Shown: positions 31,386-40,379 of the stretch, in pieces
Position numbering within the stretch: the stretch's first letter is position 1
Layout of the letters: the number at the start of each line of letters is the position of its first letter
Source: Caproicibacterium sp. BJN0003
GTDB lineage: Bacteria; Bacillota; Clostridia; Oscillospirales; Acutalibacteraceae
NCBI RefSeq assembly: GCF_026314295.1
Contig: NZ_CP111108.1
Coordinates: forward strand, 1,302,001-1,366,000
Reading direction: 5' to 3'
DNA: 64,000 bases
Position numbers and translations under genes: made by a program
The notes under the pieces: model-generated
What the model was told of the DNA's origin: nothing
Database searches by the model: none
Seen by the model: only the letters and a program-made list of their open reading frames with translations

Positions 31386-31449
31386 CCGCCGGCCCTTTTG
31401 CGTGACGCAGAACCCAAAATTGGGCACCAGTTCGTCACAGGCACGGCGT
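31386..31449 (-). ncRNA. Structured leader of rpsB (candidate autoregulatory element)
   Basis: On the minus strand an outer stem (CGCCG / CGGCG) encloses a long hairpin, GTGACG / CGTCAC, GAAC / GTTC and CCCAA / TTGGG. It lies between the rpsB promoter and ribosome site and ends about 25 nt before the start codon. Ribosomal-protein operons often carry such feedback elements; whether S2 binds this one is inferred. Confidence 0.5.
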
Positions 31450-31484
31450 GCGTTTTTTATAACTGCGCAGATTCGCGCTAAAGT

Positions 31485-31513
31485 ATTATAGCACAGCAAA
31501 GTCTTTAGTACAA
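31485..31513 (-). promoter_or_regulatory. rpsB-tsf promoter
   Basis: Minus strand TTGTAC (31513-31508), 17-nt spacer, TATAAT (31490-31485). The -35 box sits within the last codons of the ylmC gene. Confidence 0.75.
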
Positions 31514-31813
31514 GCTTTTTTTCCCTGTTTCTTTTCTTTTATGTGAAAACAAAGACCGATGTTCCGGCAGAACCGGCAAATCACAATCCACTAAAATAGT
31601 ATCGCTGCCGATCACTGTGATTCTATTCCATGGAATGATCTGATCTTCTTCTCTTCCGAAAAGGCCGAAAAAGCGCAAACGCCCATATACCACCAATGAA
31701 AGGATATTTGCTGTCTCTGTATCAATTTCCACATCATTCACACATCCAAGTCTCATCCCATTGCGAATATTAATTACTTCTTTTCTCCGCATATCGAAAA
31801 CACGGCAGGTCAT
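31505..31813 (-). CDS. YlmC/YmxH-family sporulation-associated protein (PRC-barrel)
   Basis: A 102-residue small protein with a PRC-barrel-type fold: MRLGCVNDVEIDTETANILSLVVYGR and EEDQIIPWNRITVIGSDTILVD are typical of YlmC/YmxH proteins found in spore-formers. The function is unknown. GGGGGTG precedes the ATG. Neighbours include sigG, which fits a sporulation setting. Confidence 0.8.
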   Translation of the reverse strand: MTCRVFDMRRKEVINIRNGMRLGCVNDVEIDTETANILSLVVYGRLRFFGLFGREEDQIIPWNRITVIGSDTILVDCDLPVLPEHRSLFSHKRKETGKKSLY

Positions 31814-31858
31814 AAAAACACCCCCTGTACACCAAATCTATGTTCAGAGGGTATGTCT

Positions 31859-32767
31859 TTATTCCACAGCAAGACTACGATGTCCCATTGTTTCGTAGCA
31901 CTGATTCGCCTGTTCTTTAGAGTAGGAAACCATTCCACTGTCTGCATATGGATCATTAAAATAAAAATTGTCTTCATCATAGCCAACAAAGACTACGCAG
32001 TGCTCATTGGCCGGCCATGTATAAGTCTGATCCGTGATCAAACTGGAAGAAACATCTTCTTCCGGAATCGAATAGACACCGGGCTTCGTCAAAAGCCAAG
32101 TATCAGATGGATATGCAGCGCCCCATGATATAGTTGTCCAAATCAGAACCGGTTTTCCTTGATCAAGATATTGTTTTGCGAGGTCATCAAGGCTCTCTCC
32201 GCTGGTATCAACCGCTTGCTGCCCACCCTTTAAAAGCCGATTCATCATTTTTTGGATCACCGGTGGAAAGCACCCAAATCCATCTCCATTTAAAGGATTT
32301 CCCACAAAACATTCTTCTGGGCTGGGTCCGGCATAATCATAATTAGGATCATCAATTTCCGAGAGATTTCCCATATCAAGATTATCAATAATATCATCTA
32401 CTGTATAAGTATAATGATAATACTCCAACAGCATCAAAGAGCTAACTAATTCACAACCGGAAGGCAGCAAATCGTCTTGATTCAAATACGGAACATCCAG
32501 ATGCACTCCATTTTCATCTTTTTCCCAGGAAATATTTCCCGGGGAAAAGTCGTCTGTTTCTGCTTCTTCCGAAGATTTCTGTGAGGATTCTTCTGAAAGG
32601 GTGTCCCCTTTCGATGCTGAATCTTCTACTGATTTTTCCAGATTAAAAACTCCAAATTTCAAGCATGCAACAAGAATTCCAACGCAACAGCAAATAACAA
32701 CAAGAAGCCCCGAAATTTGCTTTCGGTGCTTCTTGCGATCGTGTCTGCTGTGGTAATTATTTTCCAT
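31859..32767 (-). CDS. Membrane-anchored C39-like peptidase
   Basis: A 302-residue protein: basic N-terminus, a membrane segment (ISGLLVVICCCVGILVACL, about 18-36), a Ser/Glu-rich linker and a C-terminal papain-fold domain of the peptidase C39-like type. The catalytic Cys is in LPSGCELVSSLMLLEYY, His in ANEHCVVFVGYDED and Asp in FNDPYADSG. It faces the outside and probably processes peptides or cell-wall proteins; the substrate is unknown. Similar proteins are common near spore and surface genes in Clostridia. Confidence 0.85.
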   Translation of the reverse strand: MENNYHSRHDRKKHRKQISGLLVVICCCVGILVACLKFGVFNLEKSVEDSASKGDTLSEESSQKSSEEAETDDFSPGNISWEKDENGVHLDVPYLNQDDLLPSGCELVSSLMLLEYYHYTYTVDDIIDNLDMGNLSEIDDPNYDYAGPSPEECFVGNPLNGDGFGCFPPVIQKMMNRLLKGGQQAVDTSGESLDDLAKQYLDQGKPVLIWTTISWGAAYPSDTWLLTKPGVYSIPEEDVSSSLITDQTYTWPANEHCVVFVGYDEDNFYFNDPYADSGMVSYSKEQANQCYETMGHRSLAVE

Positions 32768-32853
32768 AAATGGGATTCATCCCTTTTCCTGTTAAAGTAA
32801 TATGGAAAGATCATACCAGTAAAATGTGAGCATTTTTTGAAGTTTTCTAAATT

Positions 32854-33624
32854 TCATAAATTCCTTTTGATTTTTCCAAGAGCCGCTTTTTCCAAACGTG
32901 ATACTTGTGCCTGAGAAATTCCAATTTCCTGTGCGACCTCCATCTGCGTCTTTCCTTTAAAGAAGCGCAAAGCAAGAATTTTCTTTTCCCGATTATTTAA
33001 ATCGAGAAGAGCCTGTTTTAGCGCAATTTCGTCCAACCAATTGTTATCATCATTATGATCTCCCACCTGATCCATCACATAAATGGTATCGCCGCCGTCA
33101 GAAAATACCGGCTCATAAAGAGAAACCGGCTCCACAACAGAACCAAGTGCCAAAACGACTTCTTCCCGAGGGCGGCCCAGTTCTTTGCTCAATTCGTCTA
33201 TTGTTGGTTCTCTAGAAAGAGAAGCGGTCATGCGTTCTTTTGCCTGCATTGCTTTATAGGCGGTATCACGCAGAGAGCGGGATACCCGAATCGCATTATT
33301 ATCCCGCAGATAACGGCGAATCTCTCCCACGATCATTGGTACTCCATAAGTGGAAAAACGAACCCCTTGGTTAATATCAAAATGGTCGATTGCCTTCATT
33401 AGTCCAATACATCCAACCTGAAACAAATCATCCGGATTTTCTCCACGGTTCGTAAATCTCTGAATCACACTGAGAACAAGCCGCAGATTTCCCTTGATCA
33501 ATTCTTCACGGGCATTCGGGTCGCCCGCTTTCATCTTTTTTAAAAGCTCTATCTTTTGCTTTTCGGTAAGGACCTGTAATTTTGCTGTATTGACCCCACA
33601 GATTTCAACTTTTGCTGAAGCCAT
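32854..33624 (-). CDS. sigG: Sporulation sigma factor SigG
   Basis: A 256-residue sigma factor of late forespore transcription. The N-terminal KVEICGVNTAKL segment is specific to SigG (it is the anti-sigma Gin contact region and is not found in SigF). Region 2 (NLRLVLSVIQRF, LFQVGCIGLMKAIDHFD), region 3 and region 4 (TQMEVAQEIGISQAQVSRLEK) are complete. ATG 33624 is chosen since AGGAGG lies 9 nt upstream; the two in-frame ATGs before it are too close to that site. In Bacillus it follows sigE directly; here a MATE gene and cca lie between. Confidence 0.95.
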   Translation of the reverse strand: MASAKVEICGVNTAKLQVLTEKQKIELLKKMKAGDPNAREELIKGNLRLVLSVIQRFTNRGENPDDLFQVGCIGLMKAIDHFDINQGVRFSTYGVPMIVGEIRRYLRDNNAIRVSRSLRDTAYKAMQAKERMTASLSREPTIDELSKELGRPREEVVLALGSVVEPVSLYEPVFSDGGDTIYVMDQVGDHNDDNNWLDEIALKQALLDLNNREKKILALRFFKGKTQMEVAQEIGISQAQVSRLEKAALGKIKRNL

Positions 33625-33737
33625 GATGGGCATCCTCCTAAACATTTGTTTAAAAAAAGGATGCTCATTTCTGATCCCGAATATTCAGTTAAGCGGTTAA
33701 TCTCAATTTTTCATAACTAATGAAAGAACAGAAATAC

Positions 33738-35135
33738 TTAAACTGCTTTATAAGAAGTCCATTTCCCACGAAAATAGTGAGGAACAAAAAAGCTAATGCG
33801 GCAGATCCAGTCCACAATCATCGCTGCCCACACACCGACTACGCCAAATCCAAGATACTGCCCAAATACATAACTGAAAATGATTCGAAAGATCCACATA
33901 GAAGCTGTGGAAACGATCATACTGAATTTTACATCTCCCGCAGCACGAAAAACATTGGGAAGTGTAAATGACAAAGGCCAGATCAACATTGCAGAAACGC
34001 CGTGAATCGTTAAAAGAAGCGTTGCTGCATTTGTAGCTTCTTGAGAAAGTCCATAAACTTTCATAACAAAAGGCAGCCCCAATAAGATCAAGATTCCAAA
34101 AACGTCCATGAAAAGGTAGGTGATTTTCATTAATTTTTTCACATAATAACGCGCTTGTTTTACGTCGCCTGCTCCCATACACTGTGAAATCACGGTAACA
34201 ACTGCAAGAGACATGGCCATCCCGGACATTGTCTGAAAGTTTCCAATGGTATTGCCCACTGCATTCGCTGCGATAGAATAAGTTCCAAAAGTGGAAACCA
34301 AACTTAAAATAATGATTTTTCCAAGCTGAAACATTCCGTTTTCAAGTCCATTCGGAATCCCAATCCGAAGAATATTTTTAATAATTTTCCAATCCGGACG
34401 ATAAGGAGTATCAGTAGGGATTGAAATGGTTCTACCGGATTTTTTCAGTAAAAACAGCATTAAAAATGCCGCAACCATACGTGAAACCAAAGTCGGAATT
34501 GCAACACCCTCAGTTCCGCGATGAAATTCAAAAATCAAAAGCCCATTTCCAATCACGTTGATGATATTCATGAGAAGTGAAACACGCATAGAAGTTTTTG
34601 AATCGCCCATCGCGCGAAAAATTGCCGCACCACCGTTATAAAGAGCAATAAATGGCACAGAAGCTGCTACAATTAATAAATAGACATCCGCATTATACAT
34701 GACATTCTCATCAATTTGACCAAACACCACATGAAGAATAAACCACCTGCACAAATACAGAAGTGCTGTTACGATGATCGATAAGGCCAGCATAACCCAC
34801 ATCAGCTGCCGAGCGGATTCATCTGCTCTTTCTGCGTTTTTCTGACCGAGATATTGTCCCGCAACAACGGCACCTCCGGCCGCCATCGCAGAAAAGATCA
34901 AGTTTACAAGGACCATAATACTATCTACCAGCGAGACCCCTGAAACAGCTGCCTCCCCTACACTTGCAATCATAATTGAATCTGCAAGTCCTTCCAAAAT
35001 TGACAGGAGTTGTTCCGCCACTAAAGGCAAAATCAATGCAATCAGAGTACGACGATTAAATAAATATTGATTAAAATCAGCCGCCGAAGAATTTTTTTCT
35101 ATAGATTTATCTTTTCCCAAAATTTCCCTACTCAC
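33738..35135 (-). CDS. MATE-family multidrug/cation antiporter
   Basis: A 465-residue transporter with 12 predicted membrane helices in two similar halves (ALILPLVAEQLLSILEGLADSIM and KNILRIGIPNGLENGMFQLGK). Na+- or H+-driven efflux of drugs or metabolites is the family role. The start is uncertain: the first in-frame codon is GTG 35135 without a clear ribosome site, and TTG 35120 has AGGGA close by. It diverges from cca. Confidence 0.9.
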   Translation of the reverse strand: MSREILGKDKSIEKNSSAADFNQYLFNRRTLIALILPLVAEQLLSILEGLADSIMIASVGEAAVSGVSLVDSIMVLVNLIFSAMAAGGAVVAGQYLGQKNAERADESARQLMWVMLALSIIVTALLYLCRWFILHVVFGQIDENVMYNADVYLLIVAASVPFIALYNGGAAIFRAMGDSKTSMRVSLLMNIINVIGNGLLIFEFHRGTEGVAIPTLVSRMVAAFLMLFLLKKSGRTISIPTDTPYRPDWKIIKNILRIGIPNGLENGMFQLGKIIILSLVSTFGTYSIAANAVGNTIGNFQTMSGMAMSLAVVTVISQCMGAGDVKQARYYVKKLMKITYLFMDVFGILILLGLPFVMKVYGLSQEATNAATLLLTIHGVSAMLIWPLSFTLPNVFRAAGDVKFSMIVSTASMWIFRIIFSYVFGQYLGFGVVGVWAAMIVDWICRISFFVPHYFRGKWTSYKAV

Positions 35136-35285
35136 TTTTTATATACTTTTTATCTTTTTATATTTATTATACCATGTATCTTCAAAAATCCCAGACCGAT
35201 TTATAATAAATCTAAAAAGCGGATTTCCCCTTATTTTATGGAAAAAGTCAAATTCATCATAAAAACTAACGGAGGCCAAGAATTC

Positions 35286-35314
35286 TTGCTTCCCTAAAAT
35301 GAACCTGCTATACT
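35286..35314 (+). promoter_or_regulatory. cca promoter
   Basis: TTGCTT (35286-35291), 17-nt spacer, TATACT (35309-35314), 31 nt before the ATG; AAAAGGAG is the ribosome site. Confidence 0.75.
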
Positions 35315-35345
35315 GAATTTATTCCTTTAAAAGGAGTGAACATCA

Positions 35346-36689
35346 ATGGATTTTTTGATTCCGGAAGAAATCAAAAAGATTTGTACTTCTTTACAAAGCG
35401 CTGGCTTTGAAGCTTGTTTGGTCGGAGGCTGTCTGAGGGATCTTTTACTCCAAAAAGAACCCCACGACTGGGATATCACCACCTCTGCTCTTCCAAAGCA
35501 AACGGAAGAGGTCCTTTCAAAAGAGTTTTATTGCCGGGAAACCGGAATTCAGCACGGAACCATTACCGTATTTGCAGATAACATCTCTGCAGAAGTTACC
35601 ACCTATCGTATTGATGGAAATTATTCCGATCATCGAAGGCCTGATACTGTCCTTTTTACCAGAAACCTAACTGAAGATTTAAAGCGGCGGGATTTCACCA
35701 TTAATGCGATGGCATGGGATGGAACTCTCACAGATCCTTTTGGTGGGCAAAAAGATTTATCTTCTAAAATCATTCGCTGTGTCGGAAATCCTAATGACCG
35801 ATTTCAAGAAGATGGTCTTCGAATTTTAAGAGCACTGCGCTTTGCTTCAACTCTTGACTTTTTTATTGAGCCGAAAACTGCACAAAGTATTCATCAAAAC
35901 CGGTGGCTTTTAAAATCAATCGCAATGGAACGAATTTGCTCTGAACTTCTTCGCCTTATTTGCGGAGAGGGCGCCGCACGAATTTTGGATGAATACCAAG
36001 ATGTATTTTTTGTCTTCCTTCCGGAGCTTTTGCCGGAAACGAAATGCCCGCAAAATAATCCTTATCATATTTATGATGTTTGGCATCATACCCTTAAAGC
36101 TCTTGAAAACGTTCCCCCTACCCCAGATCGACGTTTAGCCACCTTACTCCACGATATTGGAAAGCCTTCCTGTCATACAACTGATAAAAATGGAATTGAT
36201 CACTTTCATGGTCACGGAAAAGCCGGCGTCAGTTTATCCCAAGCGATTCTACATCGGTTGCGCTGCCCGAAAAAATTTTCCGATCTGATCGTTTCCGCCG
36301 TACATTACCATGACATTCTTTATACCGATGACGAACACCTGATTCGTCGCCGTCTGCAAAAGCTGGGGGAACCACTTTTCTTTTTGATCCTAGATTTAAA
36401 GCGTGGGGATACTGCTGGGCAAAATCCTCTTTATTTTAGCCGCTTGGAAGAATTAAATCGCATTGAAACACACGCTCAAAAAATCATTGCGGAAGGAAAT
36501 TGTTTTTCTTTAAAACAATTAGCAGTAAATGGGAATGATCTTTTAAACGCTGGAGTTTCTCCTGGTCCGCAGATGGGAAAGATTCTTCGTTTTTTATTGG
36601 AAGCCGTCATTAGCGGCCAATGTGCCAATACAAAATCCGAATTGATTCAGTATTATCAAACCAATTTTTCTGAAGATGACCTTCTCTAA
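35346..36689 (+). CDS. cca: CCA-adding tRNA nucleotidyltransferase with HD domain
   Basis: A 447-residue class II enzyme that builds or repairs the tRNA 3' CCA. The nucleotidyltransferase motif GGCLRDLLL...HDWDITTSA (metal Asp pair) is near residues 26-52, followed by RRDFTINAMAW and the basic motif EDGLRILRALRFA. A C-terminal HD domain (LLHDIGKPSCHT, HFHGHGKAG) is retained, as in many Firmicutes proteins, and may give phosphatase or phosphodiesterase activity. All three tRNAs in this window already encode CCA, so repair is its likely main task for them. Confidence 0.95.
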   Translation: MDFLIPEEIKKICTSLQSAGFEACLVGGCLRDLLLQKEPHDWDITTSALPKQTEEVLSKEFYCRETGIQHGTITVFADNISAEVTTYRIDGNYSDHRRPDTVLFTRNLTEDLKRRDFTINAMAWDGTLTDPFGGQKDLSSKIIRCVGNPNDRFQEDGLRILRALRFASTLDFFIEPKTAQSIHQNRWLLKSIAMERICSELLRLICGEGAARILDEYQDVFFVFLPELLPETKCPQNNPYHIYDVWHHTLKALENVPPTPDRRLATLLHDIGKPSCHTTDKNGIDHFHGHGKAGVSLSQAILHRLRCPKKFSDLIVSAVHYHDILYTDDEHLIRRRLQKLGEPLFFLILDLKRGDTAGQNPLYFSRLEELNRIETHAQKIIAEGNCFSLKQLAVNGNDLLNAGVSPGPQMGKILRFLLEAVISGQCANTKSELIQYYQTNFSEDDLL

Positions 36690-36735
36690 AGCTTTTCTGC
36701 AATTAAAAAGTAACGCTCTTTTCTGTAAAAACCAC

Positions 36736-36775
36736 AAGCGGCTGTTTTCGATGTACTTTTCGAAAACAGCCGCTT
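36736..36775. terminator. Bidirectional terminator between cca and sigE
   Basis: AAGCGGCTGTTTTCG / CGAAAACAGCCGCTT form a 15-bp stem with a 10-nt loop, between the convergent genes. Confidence 0.88.
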
Positions 36776-36780
36776 CTATT

Positions 36781-37479
36781 TTATCCAACTTTTTCTAAAT
36801 TTTTTCTCAGCCGTTGAATGATCTTTTTTTCTAATCTAGAAATATACGACTGTGAAATTCCCAGTGCATCGGCCACTTGTTTTTGCGTATGTTCTTTATG
36901 ATGATTGAGCCCAAAACGCAGTTCCATAATTTCGCGCTCTCGCGGAACCAACCCCTGTACCGCCGAAAGAAGCATCCTTTTTTCCGCCTCTTGCTCCACT
37001 CCACCGGAAACCAAATCACTTTCGCTTCCCAAAATATCAGAAAGCAAAAGTTCATTGCCATCCCAATCAACATTGAGCGGATCATCAATAGAGACTTCAC
37101 ATCTTAACTGACTGGATTTTCGCAGATACATTAAAATTTCGTTTTCGATACATCGAGATGCATAAGTGGCAAGTTTAATTTTTCTCTCTGGACAAAATGT
37201 ATTAACTGCTTTGATCAATCCGATTGTCCCAATTGAGATCAAGTCCTCTACATTCGCGTTGGGCGATTCAAACTTTTTTGCAATATAAACAACAAGCCGA
37301 AGATTATGCGTAATAAGCGGTTCCCTCGCATTTGGTTTTTCATCCATAATGTCCTGCATTACTTTTGCTTCTTCCGTTTTTGAAAGCGGCGGAGGCAGTG
37401 TTTCTGGTCCATTGATATAATGTACATGCCCTTTTAATAAACTAAAAATGATTTTTCGGATTTCTGCCAAAATTTCCAT
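36781..37479 (-). CDS. sigE: Sporulation sigma factor SigE (pro-form)
   Basis: A 232-residue mother-cell sigma factor. ATG 37479 (MEILAEIR) follows GAGGAG by 6 nt. The first ~25 residues form the membrane-associating pro-sequence ([20 protein letters not shown]) removed by Spo[45 protein letters not shown] and the region 4 helix [20 protein letters not shown] are characteristic. It starts 16 nt after spoIIGA, the standard operon. Confidence 0.96.
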   Translation of the reverse strand: MEILAEIRKIIFSLLKGHVHYINGPETLPPPLSKTEEAKVMQDIMDEKPNAREPLITHNLRLVVYIAKKFESPNANVEDLISIGTIGLIKAVNTFCPERKIKLATYASRCIENEILMYLRKSSQLRCEVSIDDPLNVDWDGNELLLSDILGSESDLVSGGVEQEAEKRMLLSAVQGLVPREREIMELRFGLNHHKEHTQKQVADALGISQSYISRLEKKIIQRLRKNLEKVG

Positions 37480-37495
37480 CTTGTTCTCCTCTTTC

Positions 37496-38308
37496 TTACA
37501 TAAAATCATCTAATAATTCCGGCGGTATCAACGCTTCGTAATCTCCACCGGAAAGTTTGCTGTCTGATACGGCCACATAGCAGGGACCTAATTTTTTTTC
37601 TTTTTCTCCAATTAGGACCTGCGCATTGCTGGGTTTCCACGCCCGCATAAGACCATCTCCTCCAACGCTGGAAAAAGGGATCGGACGCGGCGGCGTTTTC
37701 GGAAGCTGTGGCAAAGCTTTTCGTTCGGCAACAATTACCGGCAATCCTGAAAATGGTTCTTTTAAGGCGCATCCAGTATCCACTTTGCACCGCAGTTTCC
37801 TTTTTTCTCCGTCAAAGGAAAGCTCTAAAGTCCCATCTATATTGGCTACAGCTCCTCTGCCGGTAATTCTGTGAAAAATCCGCATGATAAAATAACAAAC
37901 ACCGACTAATACAATAAACAAAACCGGAGGCACATCAAAATACACAACATTGTTTTTAATAAAAAGACCTTTTGGCGCCAAAAAATACCAAAGGACTAGC
38001 ATAATCCCTGCAAAAGCAAAACTCATTACATAAAAAGAAAGCAGCTGCCTTAAAAATAAAGCTCTCCCACAAAATCCAAACGCACAATATGTAATGATTG
38101 CCGCCAAAAGCAGCTGATAAATAAAACTAACCCACGTCTCCATCGTGGGAACAAGTACAATCAAAGATCCTATCGCTCCCACCGATGCTCCCAAAATCAG
38201 TCTCCCTTTTTTCGGCTCCAAATGCAGAAATTTTGCATTTAAAAGCAGGAGGCAAAAATCCACAAAGAGATTTGTTCCCAGAAGGACATCCACATAGATT
38301 ACCTGCAC
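37496..38308 (-). CDS. spoIIGA: Sigma-E processing protease SpoIIGA
   Basis: A 270-residue membrane protease. The N-terminal half has about five membrane segments (starting [20 protein letters not shown]). The C-terminal half is an aspartic-protease-like domain with the active-site [16 protein letters not shown] (Asp near residue 177). After the forespore signal from SpoIIR it cleaves pro-SigE. Its product acts on the protein encoded next to it. Confidence 0.94.
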   Translation of the reverse strand: MQVIYVDVLLGTNLFVDFCLLLLNAKFLHLEPKKGRLILGASVGAIGSLIVLVPTMETWVSFIYQLLLAAIITYCAFGFCGRALFLRQLLSFYVMSFAFAGIMLVLWYFLAPKGLFIKNNVVYFDVPPVLFIVLVGVCYFIMRIFHRITGRGAVANIDGTLELSFDGEKRKLRCKVDTGCALKEPFSGLPVIVAERKALPQLPKTPPRPIPFSSVGGDGLMRAWKPSNAQVLIGEKEKKLGPCYVAVSDSKLSGGDYEALIPPELLDDFM

Positions 38309-38370
38309 GAAGTTCTCACCTCTTATTTGGAGTATGACACAAGTTCTTAGGAAAAAACTGTCAAAAAGAG

Positions 38371-38410
38371 AAGGGATTCGAAACGGATTTTAATCCGCTT
38401 CGAATCCCTT
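38371..38410 (-). terminator. Terminator after mazF
   Basis: AAGGGATTCGAA / TTCGAATCCCTT enclose an inner stem CGGATT / AATCCG; on the minus strand TCTCTTTTTG follows. It lies about 80 nt past the mazF stop. The gap between spoIIGA and mazF (38309-38491) holds nothing else. Confidence 0.82.
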
Positions 38411-38491
38411 CCTTTAAGGCTATTTGATTCTTTTTTTGCAACACGAAAAGATGAGAAATAACATGTAATTTTTCTTATTTTGCAGGGCTAT

Positions 38492-38857
38492 TTATGTAGT
38501 TGCCCTGCTGCGTCCTCCGATTCCAAGACTAACGGAAATCGCCTGATCCACCTGATTCATACTCTGTTGATCAAGGCGCCCCATTTTTTCTTTTAATCGG
38601 TGTTTATCAAGAGTCCGGACTTGCTCCAGAAGAACCACGCTGTCCTTTGATAAGCCGGTATCTCCGGCATCCAGATAAATATGCGTCGGAAGATTCGCCT
38701 TCCCTTTTTGACTTGTAATCGCTGCTGCAATTACGGTTGGGCTAAAACGGTTTCCGACATCGTTTTGAACAATCAATACAGGCCTGACTCCGCCCTGCTC
38801 TGATCCGACGACAGGACTGAGATCTGCGTAAAAAATATCTCCCCGCTTGACATTCAT
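38492..38857 (-). CDS. mazF: MazF/PemK-family endoribonuclease toxin
   Basis: A 121-residue mRNA interferase-like protein. The start MNVKRGDIFYADLSP at ATG 38857 matches EndoA/MazF of Bacillus, and GSEQGGVRPVLIVQNDVGN plus AAAITSQKGKANLPTH and DSVVLLEQVRTLDK are the family core. Upstream in-frame GTG/ATG codons (38869, 38878) are possible starts. It cleaves RNA at short motifs and is normally held by a small antitoxin encoded just before it. No such gene fits in the 166 nt to nnrD, so it seems to be an orphan. Confidence 0.92.
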   Translation of the reverse strand: MNVKRGDIFYADLSPVVGSEQGGVRPVLIVQNDVGNRFSPTVIAAAITSQKGKANLPTHIYLDAGDTGLSKDSVVLLEQVRTLDKHRLKEKMGRLDQQSMNQVDQAISVSLGIGGRSRATT

Positions 38858-38910
38858 AAATCTATTCACACTCCGCATAAAGGATTTTCCTTTGATAGCA
38901 TTGGCAAACT

Positions 38911-38933
38911 AATTCGGATTTATTCACCGAATT
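38911..38933. promoter_or_regulatory. Palindrome upstream of mazF
   Basis: AATTCGG (38911-38917), 9 nt, CCGAATT (38927-38933): a perfect inverted repeat about 55-75 nt ahead of the mazF start. It could be an operator or a leader hairpin. Confidence 0.4.
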
Positions 38934-39023
38934 TTGCTGCTCTATCCTATGCATAATTAGAAAGATCCGTGTAGAATGAGAAAGATTGAAACAAAAAGAT
39001 AAAATTTGTCCAAATAATAATCT

Positions 39024-39857
39024 TTAAAGAAAAATCCCCGGCAATTCTTTTAAAAGATCATGCGGAAGCACCGCGGTCTGAGAAAACTTTTTTGCAGCAA
39101 AGTCTCCTGCAAGTCCATGAAAATAAACGCCTGCCGAAGCCGCCATAAAAGGATCCGCTCCCTGTGCAAGAAACGCTCCAATCATACCGGAAAGAAGATC
39201 TCCACTCCCGCCTTTGGCCATGCCAGGATTTCCAGTTGGATTCTGAAGGACTTGTCCTCTGGGAGAAGCAACAATCGTCCCAGCCCCTTTTAAGACGACC
39301 ACTGCATGCCATTTTTCGGCACAGCAGGATGCAAGTTCTGCTCGATTTTTCTGCACTTCTAAAACAGTTTCCCCGGTAAGTCTTGCCATTTCTCCCGGAT
39401 GAGGCGTTAAAACAAGCGGCATCTCAAGAGACGGCAAAATCGTATCCGCTTCTTCTGCAATGCAGTTTAATCCATCAGCATCCAAAACAAGCGGTACTTG
39501 ACAATGCTTTAAAATATTCCGAACCCGATCAGGATATGCGGTTGAAAATCCACACCCCATCACACAAGCAGTCGCCCTTTTTAAAGTAGATTCAACCGGA
39601 GAAAAATCATTTTTTTGATAAACCGTATAAATTGGTTCCAAAAGTCTGGAAGCAACGATTGGATAAATAGATTCCGGTACCGCCATATCCACTAAACCGG
39701 TCCCACATCTCAGTGCTCCGCCTCCGCAAAGGACAGCGGCTCCTGCCATCCCATAGCTGCCGCAAATACAAAGGAGCCTTCCAAAATTCCCTTTATTGGC
39801 ATTCTGTGCCCTGGGCTTTAAAATCGAACGGGCGAATTTTTCCGAGATCAGTTCCAT
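39024..39857 (-). CDS. nnrD: ADP-dependent NAD(P)H-hydrate dehydratase
   Basis: A 277-residue ribokinase-like repair enzyme that returns hydrated NAD(P)H to the active cofactor. Motifs TPHPGEMARLTG and GNPGMAKGGSGDLLSGMIGA (nucleotide and substrate site) are intact. It lacks the N-terminal epimerase (NnrE) domain that is often fused. AAGGAG lies 7 nt before ATG 39857, inside the acpS gene: the first 65 nt overlap the end of acpS in another frame. Confidence 0.93.
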   Translation of the reverse strand: MELISEKFARSILKPRAQNANKGNFGRLLCICGSYGMAGAAVLCGGGALRCGTGLVDMAVPESIYPIVASRLLEPIYTVYQKNDFSPVESTLKRATACVMGCGFSTAYPDRVRNILKHCQVPLVLDADGLNCIAEEADTILPSLEMPLVLTPHPGEMARLTGETVLEVQKNRAELASCCAEKWHAVVVLKGAGTIVASPRGQVLQNPTGNPGMAKGGSGDLLSGMIGAFLAQGADPFMAASAGVYFHGLAGDFAAKKFSQTAVLPHDLLKELPGIFL

Positions 39858-40218
39858 TTGAAATCTCCTTTCCGATGACGATCACTGTTACCAAAGTATC
39901 GGTATGGCTAACGCTGACCATAAATTCTTTTCCAAATGCCAAACGGGCCGCTTTTCCCGAAAAGTGCAGATATGGAGCCCCATTTCCCCGATGCAGCAAT
40001 TCTACTTCGCAAAGAGAAAATCCGTGAAGTCCGGTGCCAACCGCTTTAGAAAAAGCTTCTTTGGCACTAAAAGAAGCCGCAACGCTCTGGGGTGGAAACC
40101 CGCGCTTTTGAAGTTCCAAAAATTCTCTTTGCCCAAGAATTCTACGACAAAAGCTTTCCCGCTTCATCGATTCTTTAATCCGTGAAATCTCGCAGAGATC
40201 AATTCCAACCGCGTCCAT
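39793..40218 (-). CDS. acpS: Holo-acyl-carrier-protein synthase
   Basis: A 141-residue AcpS that transfers 4'-phosphopantetheine from CoA to acyl carrier protein. The two metal-site motifs GIDLCEISRI (near residue 5) and FSAKEAFSKAVGTG (near residue 53) are present. ATG 40218 is chosen because GGAGG is 8 nt upstream. The protein runs about 20 residues beyond a typical AcpS C-terminus, and this extra tail is the part that overlaps nnrD. Confidence 0.93.
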   Translation of the reverse strand: MDAVGIDLCEISRIKESMKRESFCRRILGQREFLELQKRGFPPQSVAASFSAKEAFSKAVGTGLHGFSLCEVELLHRGNGAPYLHFSGKAARLAFGKEFMVSVSHTDTLVTVIVIGKEISNGTDLGKIRPFDFKAQGTECQ

Positions 40219-40322
40219 AAAGCAATCCTCCCAAAACACTTTTTTCTATTTTATCACACCTCAATTTTGTTTACAAATAAAGGAATTTACAAAAAAGTTT
40301 ATTCCAAAATGCTTTTAAGTGC

Positions 40323-40351
40323 TTGCAAATAAAAAAAGCGCGTGATATAGT
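40323..40351 (+). promoter_or_regulatory. pheST promoter
   Basis: TTGCAA (40323-40328), 17-nt spacer, TATAGT (40346-40351), upstream of the T-box leader. The piece 40219-40322 shows nothing else. Confidence 0.7.
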
Positions 40352-40379
40352 TAAATAGTTCATAAATTGAATAAAAACA

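Noticed and set aside
38885..38977. 30-codon frame just before mazF as a possible antitoxin
   Set aside because: No ribosome site and too short for MazE-type antitoxins; noted only under the orphan mazF finding.
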